Positions 34,602 through 41,505 of a DNA stretch of 41,505 nt are shown piece by piece (positions within the stretch are counted from its first letter, which is position 1; each line of letters starts with the position of its first letter). Location of the stretch: assembly GCA_015061495.1 (NCBI GenBank), contig SUWL01000016.1:1-41505 (forward strand), in the 5' to 3' direction. The stretch is from Lentisphaerota bacterium. GTDB taxonomy: Bacteria; Verrucomicrobiota; Lentisphaeria; Victivallales; Victivallaceae. Under the pieces are notes generated by a model. The model made no database searches and had not been told where the DNA came from. It saw only the letters and a list, made by a program, of their open reading frames with translations. The position numbers were made by a program, and so were the translations under genes.

Positions 34602-35630
34602 ATGCAAAAAATCAAAATTGCGCAAATCGGTTTTACTCATGAACATGCTGCCGGTAAGATCAATTCTCTGGAAAAGATGCCTGATGTTTATGAGATCGCC
34701 GGAGTGGTCAATGATTTGGGGATCAACTTGCCGCCGGATTATCTGACCGATGTGGATGCTCCTTTCCGGAAATATAAAATGCTCGCGTTGGAAGAGGTAC
34801 TTACTGATCCGGAAATCCGGGCAGTCACAGTTGAAGTGCCGAATAATGAATTGGTTGCACTTGCCATTGAATGTGCAAAAAATGGCAAGGCGATTCATAT
34901 GGATAAACCTGCTGGAGTGGATTTGGATTTGTACAAAAAGCTGCTGGATATCTGCAAAGAGAAAAAACTGCCGTTTCAGATGGGGTTCATGTTCCGGGGG
35001 AATCCGGCATTTCAGTTTTGTATCAAAGCGATCCGGCAGAAATGGATCGGAGAAGCAATTTCCATTGAAGCGGATATGAATCACGCTTACGGCGGAGAAA
35101 CTTATCAGAAGTATATTGCCCGTTTTACCGGCGGTCTTATGTTCAACTTGGGGTGTCACCTTATTGACTTCATCGTGGCGGCAATGGGGCAGCCGGAAAA
35201 CGTGACCGGTTTTCTCCGTTCAGCACCGGGAGATCCGGAAAATATCAAAAACAACTGTCTGGCGGTTTTGGAATATCATAATGCATTTGCAGTGGTCAGC
35301 TCCTGCAGCCGTCAGAAAAATTGTACTCAATCACGCCTGATCCGTATCGTGGGAACCAACGGAACGATCATCTTTTCGCCGATCGAACGTTTTGATGGAA
35401 AAAGTGTAGTTATCGAAATGGATTTAATGGAGGATATGGGTTATCCGGCCGGTAAGCATACCATATCTTTCCCGGTTCAATCTGATCGGTATGCCGGACA
35501 ATTGTCAGAATTGGCAGAAATGATCCGGGGAGAAAAGGAAAGCGTTTATCCGTTTGAACACGATCTGTTGGTGCATAAAGTCACCCTGGCTGCTTCCGGA
35601 TATATTGATTGGAAAAATAAAGGAGAATAA
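34602..35630 (+). CDS. Gfo/Idh/MocA-family oxidoreductase
   Basis: A 342-residue NAD(P)-dependent sugar or cyclitol oxidoreductase. The N-terminal Rossmann strand reads IAQIGFTHEHAAGKI, a variant lacking the full GxGxxG. The family Lys lies in MDKPAGV (Lys102, normally EKP), and FNLGCHLIDF at 181-190 carries the catalytic-site His186 and Asp189. The C-terminal beta-sheet domain is of normal length. ATG at 34602 follows AAGGGAG by 11 bases; the longer open frame lies within the previous gene and is rejected. Three bases separate it from the next gene. Confidence 0.92.
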   Translation: MQKIKIAQIGFTHEHAAGKINSLEKMPDVYEIAGVVNDLGINLPPDYLTDVDAPFRKYKMLALEEVLTDPEIRAVTVEVPNNELVALAIECAKNGKAIHMDKPAGVDLDLYKKLLDICKEKKLPFQMGFMFRGNPAFQFCIKAIRQKWIGEAISIEADMNHAYGGETYQKYIARFTGGLMFNLGCHLIDFIVAAMGQPENVTGFLRSAPGDPENIKNNCLAVLEYHNAFAVVSSCSRQKNCTQSRLIRIVGTNGTIIFSPIERFDGKSVVIEMDLMEDMGYPAGKHTISFPVQSDRYAGQLSELAEMIRGEKESVYPFEHDLLVHKVTLAASGYIDWKNKGE

Positions 35631-35633
35631 AAA

Positions 35634-36602
35634 ATGTACGCGATGATACTTGATCCGCAGTTGAATTTTGAGTGGAAAGAAGTTCCGGATCCCATACGTA
35701 AAGATGGAGAGGTATTGATCAAAGTTCATGCCGCTGCCGTCAATCGCGCTGATTTGATGCAGAAAGACGGTTGTTATGCTTCACCGCCGGATTGGCCGCA
35801 ATGGTGCGGTTTGGAAGTTTCCGGAACCGTGTTGGAAGCTCCGGAAAATTGTCACGTCAAAGCCGGAGACAAGGTTTGCGCTCTGCTCGGCGGCGGGGGG
35901 TACTCGGAATTGGTAACTGCTCCGGCAGGAATGGTGATCCCAATCCCGGAGGGGCTTTCGATGATCGAAGCCGCCACCTTACCGGAGGTTTGGGCAACGG
36001 TTTATCTGAATTTGCAGCTTGAAGCCGGCGGCTTGAACCCCGGAGATGTCTTTTACATGCAGGCCGGTGCCAGCGGAGTAGGTCTGGCTGCGATCCAATT
36101 TGCCAAACTGAAAGGGGCAAAAGTCATTACCACCATTGATTCTCCGGAAAAGGCGGAATTCGTCCGGAAACTCGGCGCGGATTTTGTACTGGATTACCGT
36201 ACCGAAGATGTCCGCCCGGTGATCGAAGCTAATCCGCCGACGGTCGCATTGGATTGTATCGGGGGAAAAATCATGGGGGAAAACTTCAAAAACATGGTCT
36301 TCGGCGGCCGCTGGATCATGATCGCCACAATGGCGGGCGGCATGACGCAAATCGATCTCGAAACGGTATGGCGCAAACGGATCCGTCTGATCGGCAGCAC
36401 GTTGCGCAGTCGCACTTCCGAAGAAAAAACCGCTATCCTGCAGGCTCTGCAAAAAGAACTCTGGCCGGAATTTACCAAAAGAAAACTTATTACCAATATC
36501 CACGCCGTTTTTCCGATCCGGGAAGTCGAATCGGCTCACGGAGTCCTCCGGCGGGCGGAAAATATCGGCAAAGTTGTTTTGACCTTCTGTGACGGAGAGT
36601 GA
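35634..36602 (+). CDS. Quinone oxidoreductase-type MDR protein
   Basis: A 322-residue zinc-free MDR enzyme of the NADPH:quinone reductase/PIG3 group. AAVNRADLMQKDGCY and GLEVSGTV are characteristic, and AGASGVG near residue 144 is the nucleotide-binding loop. Such enzymes reduce quinones or enones, or act on alpha,beta-unsaturated carbonyls. In this operon it could reduce an enone produced by an elimination step. ATG follows AGGAGA and the stop overlaps the GTG region ahead of the next gene. Confidence 0.92.
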   Translation: MYAMILDPQLNFEWKEVPDPIRKDGEVLIKVHAAAVNRADLMQKDGCYASPPDWPQWCGLEVSGTVLEAPENCHVKAGDKVCALLGGGGYSELVTAPAGMVIPIPEGLSMIEAATLPEVWATVYLNLQLEAGGLNPGDVFYMQAGASGVGLAAIQFAKLKGAKVITTIDSPEKAEFVRKLGADFVLDYRTEDVRPVIEANPPTVALDCIGGKIMGENFKNMVFGGRWIMIATMAGGMTQIDLETVWRKRIRLIGSTLRSRTSEEKTAILQALQKELWPEFTKRKLITNIHAVFPIREVESAHGVLRRAENIGKVVLTFCDGE

Positions 36603-36604
36603 AC

Positions 36605-37387
36605 ATGATGAAAAAATCTTTTTTCAACCGGCAGGAAACTGCGGTTACCGCCCTGCTTACCGCATCATCAATCCCGGAATTTGCCGCAAGGATCCGGGCA
36701 GCGGCGGCGGATGGAGCCGATGGGATCGCACTGGAAATAAATAATCTTCCTCCGGAAGAACGCACGACAGATAACTTCAGACTGCTTATGGGAGAAGTTC
36801 CGCTGCCGTTTATGTTCATCTGCTACCGCAACTGTCAATGGTTCGGCAATGACGATGAAGCCCGGCAGGAATTCCTGCTGCGGGCAGCGGAAGCGGGTGC
36901 TGAAGTTATTGACGTGATGGGCGATTTGTATGCCCCAAGTGATGATGAGTTGACCATGGAGCCGGCAGCCGTTGCCAGACAGAAGAAACTTATTGCTCAA
37001 ATCCATGAGCGCGGGAGTAAGGTTCTTATTTCATCTCACATGCCGGGATTACCGCCAAAATCCGCTGGAGAGATCATAAATTATCTTGAAATCCAATCGG
37101 ATCGCGGCGCAGATATTTGCAAAATCGTCACCAACTGCAATACCGAGGAGGGATTTCTGGAAGCGATCCGTGCCGACTTGATCCTTGGCAGGTCATTTGC
37201 GAAGCCGTTCATCCATATTTCCGGCGGTAAATACAACAAACTCCACCGCTTTTTGGGCACAAAACTCGGCTTGGCGATCACCTTTGGGGTGGCTGATTAC
37301 GCTCATGGTCCCTATTCACAACCGCTGATTTCGTCCTGCAAAAAGGTTCGTGACCTGATTCCATGGGATATCAGTTTTACGGAATGA
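36605..37387 (+). CDS. Divergent type I 3-dehydroquinate dehydratase homologue (Schiff-base TIM barrel)
   Basis: This 260-residue TIM barrel aligns by eye with type I dehydroquinase (AroD). The Schiff-base Lys is Lys173 in ADICKIV and the catalytic His is His145 in ISSHMP. Also kept are Glu44, Arg75 in CYRN, Asp103 in VID, Arg215 in LHRFLG, and Gln239. Two substrate-pocket positions differ from E. coli AroD: Arg48 is Asn46 and Glu116 is Met105. ATG at 36605 has GGAG seven bases upstream; the GTG two codons earlier is less well placed. As the last gene of an oxidoreductase operon it probably dehydrates a keto sugar or cyclitol rather than serving shikimate synthesis, though a housekeeping role is not excluded. 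Confidence 0.8.
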   Translation: MMKKSFFNRQETAVTALLTASSIPEFAARIRAAAADGADGIALEINNLPPEERTTDNFRLLMGEVPLPFMFICYRNCQWFGNDDEARQEFLLRAAEAGAEVIDVMGDLYAPSDDELTMEPAAVARQKKLIAQIHERGSKVLISSHMPGLPPKSAGEIINYLEIQSDRGADICKIVTNCNTEEGFLEAIRADLILGRSFAKPFIHISGGKYNKLHRFLGTKLGLAITFGVADYAHGPYSQPLISSCKKVRDLIPWDISFTE

Positions 37388-37443
37388 TGCCCTCGCATGA
37401 TTGTCAGATCATCACGCCGATGAAACGTTGAAAACAGAAAATT

Positions 37444-37484
37444 ACCGGCATTGCTCTTTTTTCTCAAAAGTAATGCCGGTTTTT
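37444..37484 (+). terminator. Terminator after the oxidoreductase operon
   Basis: ACCGGCATT (37444-37452) pairs with AATGCCGGT (37472-37480), with an inner CTTTT/AAAAG stem possible, followed by TTTTC. The A/T-rich left flank may let it act on the convergent rhaA transcript too. Confidence 0.75.
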
Positions 37485-37504
37485 CAATAAGCTGACAAAG
37501 TTGA

Positions 37505-38761
37505 TTATCTGCGGGAGAGAACCTGATTTTCATAGGTTCGAATATTTTCCATAAACTCCCAGTCCGGCGGGATATTATTTGTTTCGCAGAAGTAGTTCCA
37601 AACCGCGCCCCACGGCAGAGCTTTGGCAGCTTCCATTTGCGCCATCCGGCTGGTGAAGTCAAAGGAGTATTCCGCTTCGCAAATTTTGGCAAATGGTTCC
37701 AGCAAGGCGACCAGCAGGGCTTTTTGCATATTGCGTGTACCGATCACCCATGCCCCCACGCGGTTGATGCTGGCATCGAAATAATCCAATGCGATATACA
37801 CCTGATTTTTGCCCGCACCGCGAATTGTTTCCCGGGCGATAGACAGCAATTCATCGTTGAGCAGAATCACATGGTCGCTGTCCCAGCGCACCCCTCGGCT
37901 GACATGCAGCAGGATTTTTCCCTGCTGACAGCAGATGGCGGAAATTTTGTCCCCTATGGATTCGGTCGGATGGAAGTGTCCGGAATCCAGACAGATCAAT
38001 TTGTGGTTTTTCGCAGCATAAGAGAGGTAAAAATCATGAGAACCCACGGTAAATGATTCTGCACCGATACCGAAAAGTTTGGATTCCACGGCATCCAGAA
38101 GTTCCGTTTCCGGGAAATTTTCCTCAAAGGTGGCATCCAGTGATTCCAGCGGCCTCTGCCGCAAAATCAGCCGGTCGGCGGGAATATCTTTGAATCCGTC
38201 CGGCACCCACACATTGCACAAACATGGAGTTCCCAATACTTTGCCGAATTGAGCCCCGATCCGGCGGCACGCTTTGCCGTGATCAATCCAGAATTTCCGG
38301 ATAGCCAGATCCGGATGAGAAAGCGAAAGACCGTGATCGAGTTTTTCATGGGAATAATAAGCCGGAGCCAGATCCAGACCGATTTTACGTTCCTGCGCCC
38401 AGGCGAGCCAATCGGCATAATTATCGATGGTCAATGCATCGCGATCCTGACCGGGGAACATCTTATCCACTTCATGAGCTTGCAGATTCACCCGCAAAGT
38501 TCCGGCAAGCAGGCTCATCGCTTTATCCAGATCCTGCCGCAATTCACCGGCGTTGCGGGCGGCACCTGGATAGTTGCCGGTGACTTGACAACCGCCGGTC
38601 AGATCGTGTTCTACAGCTTCAAAACCTTTGACATCATCCCCCTGCCAGGCGTGGATGGATACCGGTTCAGCTGCCAGACGCCGCAATGCCGCATCGGTGT
38701 CAACTCCCAAAGCGGCATATTCCTCTTTGGCTGCGAGATAATTTTTTTCAATTCTGCTCAT
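37505..38761 (-). CDS. rhaA: L-rhamnose isomerase
   Basis: A 418-residue enzyme, the length of E. coli RhaA, converting L-rhamnose to L-rhamnulose with Mn2+. VSIHAWQGDDVKGFE near the N-terminus, GSHDFYLSYAA, CLDSGHFHPTESIGDKIS and HVSRGVRWDSDHV are metal- and substrate-site motifs. ATG at 38759-38761 follows AGGAG by ten bases; the open frame for 49 codons upstream is inside the rhamnosidase gene and rejected. It lies 16 bases after the rhamnosidase gene. Kinase (RhaB) and aldolase (RhaD) genes are not in the window. Confidence 0.96.
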   Translation of the reverse strand: MSRIEKNYLAAKEEYAALGVDTDAALRRLAAEPVSIHAWQGDDVKGFEAVEHDLTGGCQVTGNYPGAARNAGELRQDLDKAMSLLAGTLRVNLQAHEVDKMFPGQDRDALTIDNYADWLAWAQERKIGLDLAPAYYSHEKLDHGLSLSHPDLAIRKFWIDHGKACRRIGAQFGKVLGTPCLCNVWVPDGFKDIPADRLILRQRPLESLDATFEENFPETELLDAVESKLFGIGAESFTVGSHDFYLSYAAKNHKLICLDSGHFHPTESIGDKISAICCQQGKILLHVSRGVRWDSDHVILLNDELLSIARETIRGAGKNQVYIALDYFDASINRVGAWVIGTRNMQKALLVALLEPFAKICEAEYSFDFTSRMAQMEAAKALPWGAVWNYFCETNNIPPDWEFMENIRTYENQVLSRR

Positions 38762-38777
38762 AATACAGTTTCTCCTT

Positions 38778-41105
38778 TTACTTGTTTTCCCGTGCTGATT
38801 CCATGATACTGCCGGAGTACTCTCCGGCAGTAAGTATGCGCTCATCCGGCAAGCGGCAAATATAACCATCCGGGATCGTAATTTTATACTCCTGACGGGA
38901 AATTTCAACTTTTATTGCACCACCCGGAACCGGGATCCTGCCTTTGGCAAATTCCAAATCAAAAAGCCGGGGTGCAAACGCAAACTCCCGGAAACCGGGT
39001 AATAACGGTCTTACCCCCAGAATAACTCTCTGAAAGAAATTCACCGGTATCGTACCGAATGCATGGCACAGACTGCCGGAACCATCCATTGCTTCAACTC
39101 CGAAACCATGAATCCCGGCTTCATACAACGTCGGAGAACCGGTGGCTATACATCTGCCCCAATACTTTCTTATCCTCTCCAAACCGATATTTTCGACACC
39201 GCAAACCGCCGATGCCGAAAACCAGAAGTAATGAAGATAAAAATCCGGCATCAGGCACTTTTCCGAAACCAGTGCCGCGGCAAAAAACGGCATTCCAGCT
39301 TCCGAGGCTTCTCCGGTAAGCAGCCATAATGCATGAGCGAGCTGGCTGGACAATTTCACCGGATCTTTTTCAGTACAAAGCTCATCGACGATCCAGCCGG
39401 ACTCCGGAGAAACGAAACGTTTTTCCAGATTGGCAGCACTCAATTCCCGGCGGGCGCGATTTTTTTTGCCATCGTAAGCATAACCGGTAAATGCAGCAAG
39501 TTTTTCAACAGTTTTCACTGCAATAATAAACAGTGATGTGAGCATGGATTCTTTGGCTCCGCTGCAGCCATAACCGTTGGATTCAAAACTCCAATCAAAA
39601 AAGTTCCATCTGGCAGTTACTCCGGAACTGCGCAAAATCCCGTCTTCATCAGCCAGTTCCCAGGCGGCATCCAGAATTTTCTCCACATCCGGCAGATACT
39701 TTTTGACACCATCTCCATCACCGGAGTAGTAAAGATAATCCAGCAGCATCAATGGAGTATAAAGATTGGTCGCCGGGAATATCAACGGTTGTCCGCTGTA
39801 AAAAGGCTGCGGGATCACGGCCGGAATCATTCCGGATGGATGCTTCTGGGAAAAAAGCAATTCAAAGCAATGCCGGTGGATCTCCCCTGCCCCGAAACAA
39901 CTCAAACTGGCAAGATTATTCACGACCAGATCATTTGCCCAGAATGCCCTTTCTCGCCATGGGCAATCCGTAAAAACATCACTGGTACAGGCTGACAGAG
40001 TTTCACAACAGACCTCATTGATCCGGTTCAGCAGCTCATCGCTGCAGTAAAAACTGCCCCGTCTGACAAAGGGATAACGCAAATCTACGCCCCGGATGTA
40101 TTCTATTTTTACCGGGCGGTCAAATTTACGGATGGAAATCTGCAGCAGCCGGAATCCGCGTTCTGCGAAAGAGGTCGTCAACAAGTTGCACCCCTCTGCC
40201 AGTATAAAACAATCGGTAAAATGATAGTCCATGGTAAACTTGGTTTTCAACCGGCGGTTCACCATGGTTTCACCGTAGACGATCTGAACTTCAGTACCTG
40301 CCGGAGCATTGATCAGCATTTCCGCCCGTCCGGAAATTTCCCAATCAAAATCCACTATCATCCCCACACCGTTTTTCCCCGGCAGAATAACAGCTCCGGA
40401 ATTTTCATGCGGGGCGGCAAGTATGTCATCACGGCAGCTGATCCTTGCCGGCGGTATTGCAAAATGCTCCTCATCTTCCAAAAAAGGTGGTATTTCATGC
40501 GCATCATCCGGCAGATGGTTTACCACTTCGTAGCACTCGGCAATATCCACCGGGAAATAAACCTTCCGGTTCATTTCCGGCAGTTTATTGAGCCGTAACT
40601 CTTTGGCAAGTAAGCGTTCATCGACGACTTCCACGGCATTGCACCACGCATTACCCGGTTTAATCCGCAAATCACGGAATTCCATCTTGCCGGATTGTTT
40701 GGTGAACCAGGGGACATCCAGCTGCCAGGCTTTTGCCAGTTGTACCTGAAATGTCTCATCGCTTGACCACATGCCGGGGATTTCCGCGATCAGAGCCGGA
40801 ACCAGAGAGTTGAAAACGTAATTCTCTGCAAGCAGGGAATACACCTCAAAAAAAGCTTCATTCCTGCCGTTTTTCAAGTATGATGAAATCTCTATTTCAT
40901 CGTAAAAATTCAGCGTTGCTGATCCGCGAACCGGCCCGGAGTGGACAAAACTGCCATTGAGATACAAGCGGTAACGGCTGTCGGCAGATATCCGGATGAA
41001 TACCGGAGCATCGGTCTTCTCAAAATCCCACTCTTTTCTGGCATAAAAGAAACACTGCCTCTCCTGATCATAACCGGGACAGGTGATCCATTTGGCTTTT
41101 ATCAT
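38778..41105 (-). CDS. Alpha-L-rhamnosidase-type glycoside hydrolase (GH78-like)
   Basis: A 775-residue protein. Two N-terminal beta-sandwich domains (for example RISADSRYRLYLNG) precede an (alpha/alpha)6 barrel. The catalytic-acid motif region reads DCPWRERAFWANDL, a variant of the DCPxRxERxGWxGD motif of GH78. The C-terminal HAFGTIPVNFF and GVRPLLPGFREFAFAP match the end of the barrel and the closing beta domain. No signal peptide is seen, so it is probably cytoplasmic and acts on imported oligosaccharides. ATG at 41103-41105 follows AAGGAG by 11 bases; a GTG four codons earlier touches that site and is rejected. It is directly upstream of rhaA, which would use the released rhamnose. Confidence 0.88.
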   Translation of the reverse strand: MIKAKWITCPGYDQERQCFFYARKEWDFEKTDAPVFIRISADSRYRLYLNGSFVHSGPVRGSATLNFYDEIEISSYLKNGRNEAFFEVYSLLAENYVFNSLVPALIAEIPGMWSSDETFQVQLAKAWQLDVPWFTKQSGKMEFRDLRIKPGNAWCNAVEVVDERLLAKELRLNKLPEMNRKVYFPVDIAECYEVVNHLPDDAHEIPPFLEDEEHFAIPPARISCRDDILAAPHENSGAVILPGKNGVGMIVDFDWEISGRAEMLINAPAGTEVQIVYGETMVNRRLKTKFTMDYHFTDCFILAEGCNLLTTSFAERGFRLLQISIRKFDRPVKIEYIRGVDLRYPFVRRGSFYCSDELLNRINEVCCETLSACTSDVFTDCPWRERAFWANDLVVNNLASLSCFGAGEIHRHCFELLFSQKHPSGMIPAVIPQPFYSGQPLIFPATNLYTPLMLLDYLYYSGDGDGVKKYLPDVEKILDAAWELADEDGILRSSGVTARWNFFDWSFESNGYGCSGAKESMLTSLFIIAVKTVEKLAAFTGYAYDGKKNRARRELSAANLEKRFVSPESGWIVDELCTEKDPVKLSSQLAHALWLLTGEASEAGMPFFAAALVSEKCLMPDFYLHYFWFSASAVCGVENIGLERIRKYWGRCIATGSPTLYEAGIHGFGVEAMDGSGSLCHAFGTIPVNFFQRVILGVRPLLPGFREFAFAPRLFDLEFAKGRIPVPGGAIKVEISRQEYKITIPDGYICRLPDERILTAGEYSGSIMESARENK

Positions 41106-41120
41106 ATTGAATCGCACTCC

Positions 41121-41505
41121 TTAAATTTCCGGTATCTGCCACAATGAAGCGGCCTGTTCCGGCTTGGTTTCAACAAACATCCCCTCCGCCGACCTGGTCC
41201 ACACAGTTCCGGATTCGTAGATATTGAATGCATCCACCCCGATTTTTGCAATCTGTCTGGCATAATCTGCCGGATCGGGAATACCATGAAGCATCCGGCA
41301 GTAATTCACCGGAATATTTTTTGTCCGGCAGATTTTCAACAATTTCAGGCTGTCCGGCAAAAAACCATCGGACATCAACAGTTTATGGGTAACTTCATCG
41401 CAAAGTTTTTCATCAAGCCAGGTGTGGTAATCCCAGAAAAACTCCATCGGAGAGGATTTTTCCGGAGAACTGCCGAACATGCAATTGGCAATGTGCAGCC
41501 CGAAT
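41121..41505 (-). CDS. Unknown protein, C-terminal 127 residues (partial, start outside window)
   Basis: The frame is open to the right edge of the window, so the N-terminus is missing. The visible end has alternating helix and strand segments (LKLLKICRTKNIPVNYC, then ADYARQIAKIGVDAFNIYES), consistent with the last part of a TIM-barrel enzyme, possibly a glycoside-hydrolase-like one. I do not recognise the family. It ends 15 bases before the rhamnosidase start, so it is very likely in the same operon and connected with rhamnoside use. Confidence 0.65.
   Translation of the reverse strand, partial: FGLHIANCMFGSSPEKSSPMEFFWDYHTWLDEKLCDEVTHKLLMSDGFLPDSLKLLKICRTKNIPVNYCRMLHGIPDPADYARQIAKIGVDAFNIYESGTVWTRSAEGMFVETKPEQAASLWQIPEI

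Overview
The window reads as one strain of a Gram-negative, probably anaerobic bacterium of the PVC superphylum, most like Lentisphaerota (Victivallis-type). This is inference from gene content. KdsB and the heptose nucleotidyltransferase RfaE2 imply an LPS outer membrane. A complete Rnf complex implies ferredoxin/NAD energy coupling. GH78 rhamnosidase, rhamnose isomerase, a LacI regulator and a sodium:solute symporter of unusual length fit a plant- or mucus-glycan degrader. I see no rRNA, tRNA, insertion sequence, prophage or CRISPR array. Genes are packed tightly, with many 4-base ATGA stop/start overlaps.

Layout. 1-2184 (+): the end of a glycogen-debranching-type enzyme, then an N-acyl-D-amino-acid deacylase. 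10163-2124 (-): a five-gene run of kdsB, a histidine-phosphatase-fold protein, malic enzyme, hflX and a 1278-residue exported coiled-coil/TPR protein whose 3' end overlaps the deacylase gene antisense. 12773-10238 (-): a TPR protein followed by a repeat-rich, tail-anchored membrane protein, closed by a terminator. 18881-12901 (-): marR, a TM1266-type regulator and rnfABCDGE. 19101-23295 (+): an RND efflux adaptor and pump, divergent from marR, with a candidate operator at the start of transcription. 26086-23358 (-): aroE, a prepilin peptidase, dCMP deaminase and rfaE2, sharing a bidirectional terminator with the pump. 26203-28828 (+): a small lipoprotein and polyphosphate kinase. 29074-31431 (+): the symporter, behind a long leader that holds a possible 15-residue peptide. 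32583-31621 (-): a LacI regulator, divergent from a five-gene operon (32762-37387, +) of an SDR, a SAGTE-type MDR dehydrogenase, a Gfo/Idh oxidoreductase, a quinone-reductase-type MDR and a divergent type I dehydroquinase homologue. 41505-37505 (-): a partial unknown gene, a GH78 rhamnosidase and rhaA.

How it fits together. The right third looks like a carbohydrate-use locus: symporter for uptake, cytoplasmic GH78 and RhaA for rhamnosides, LacI for control. The neighbouring oxidoreductase plus Schiff-base-lyase operon looks like an undescribed oxidation/elimination route for a sugar or cyclitol. The middle couples redox energy (Rnf) and efflux to one MarR-type sensor with a Cys-rich tail. The two strongest leads for something new are the 32762-37387 operon and the tail-anchored repeat protein at 10238-11326, which carries repeated Thr-Val-Lys-Leu modules.
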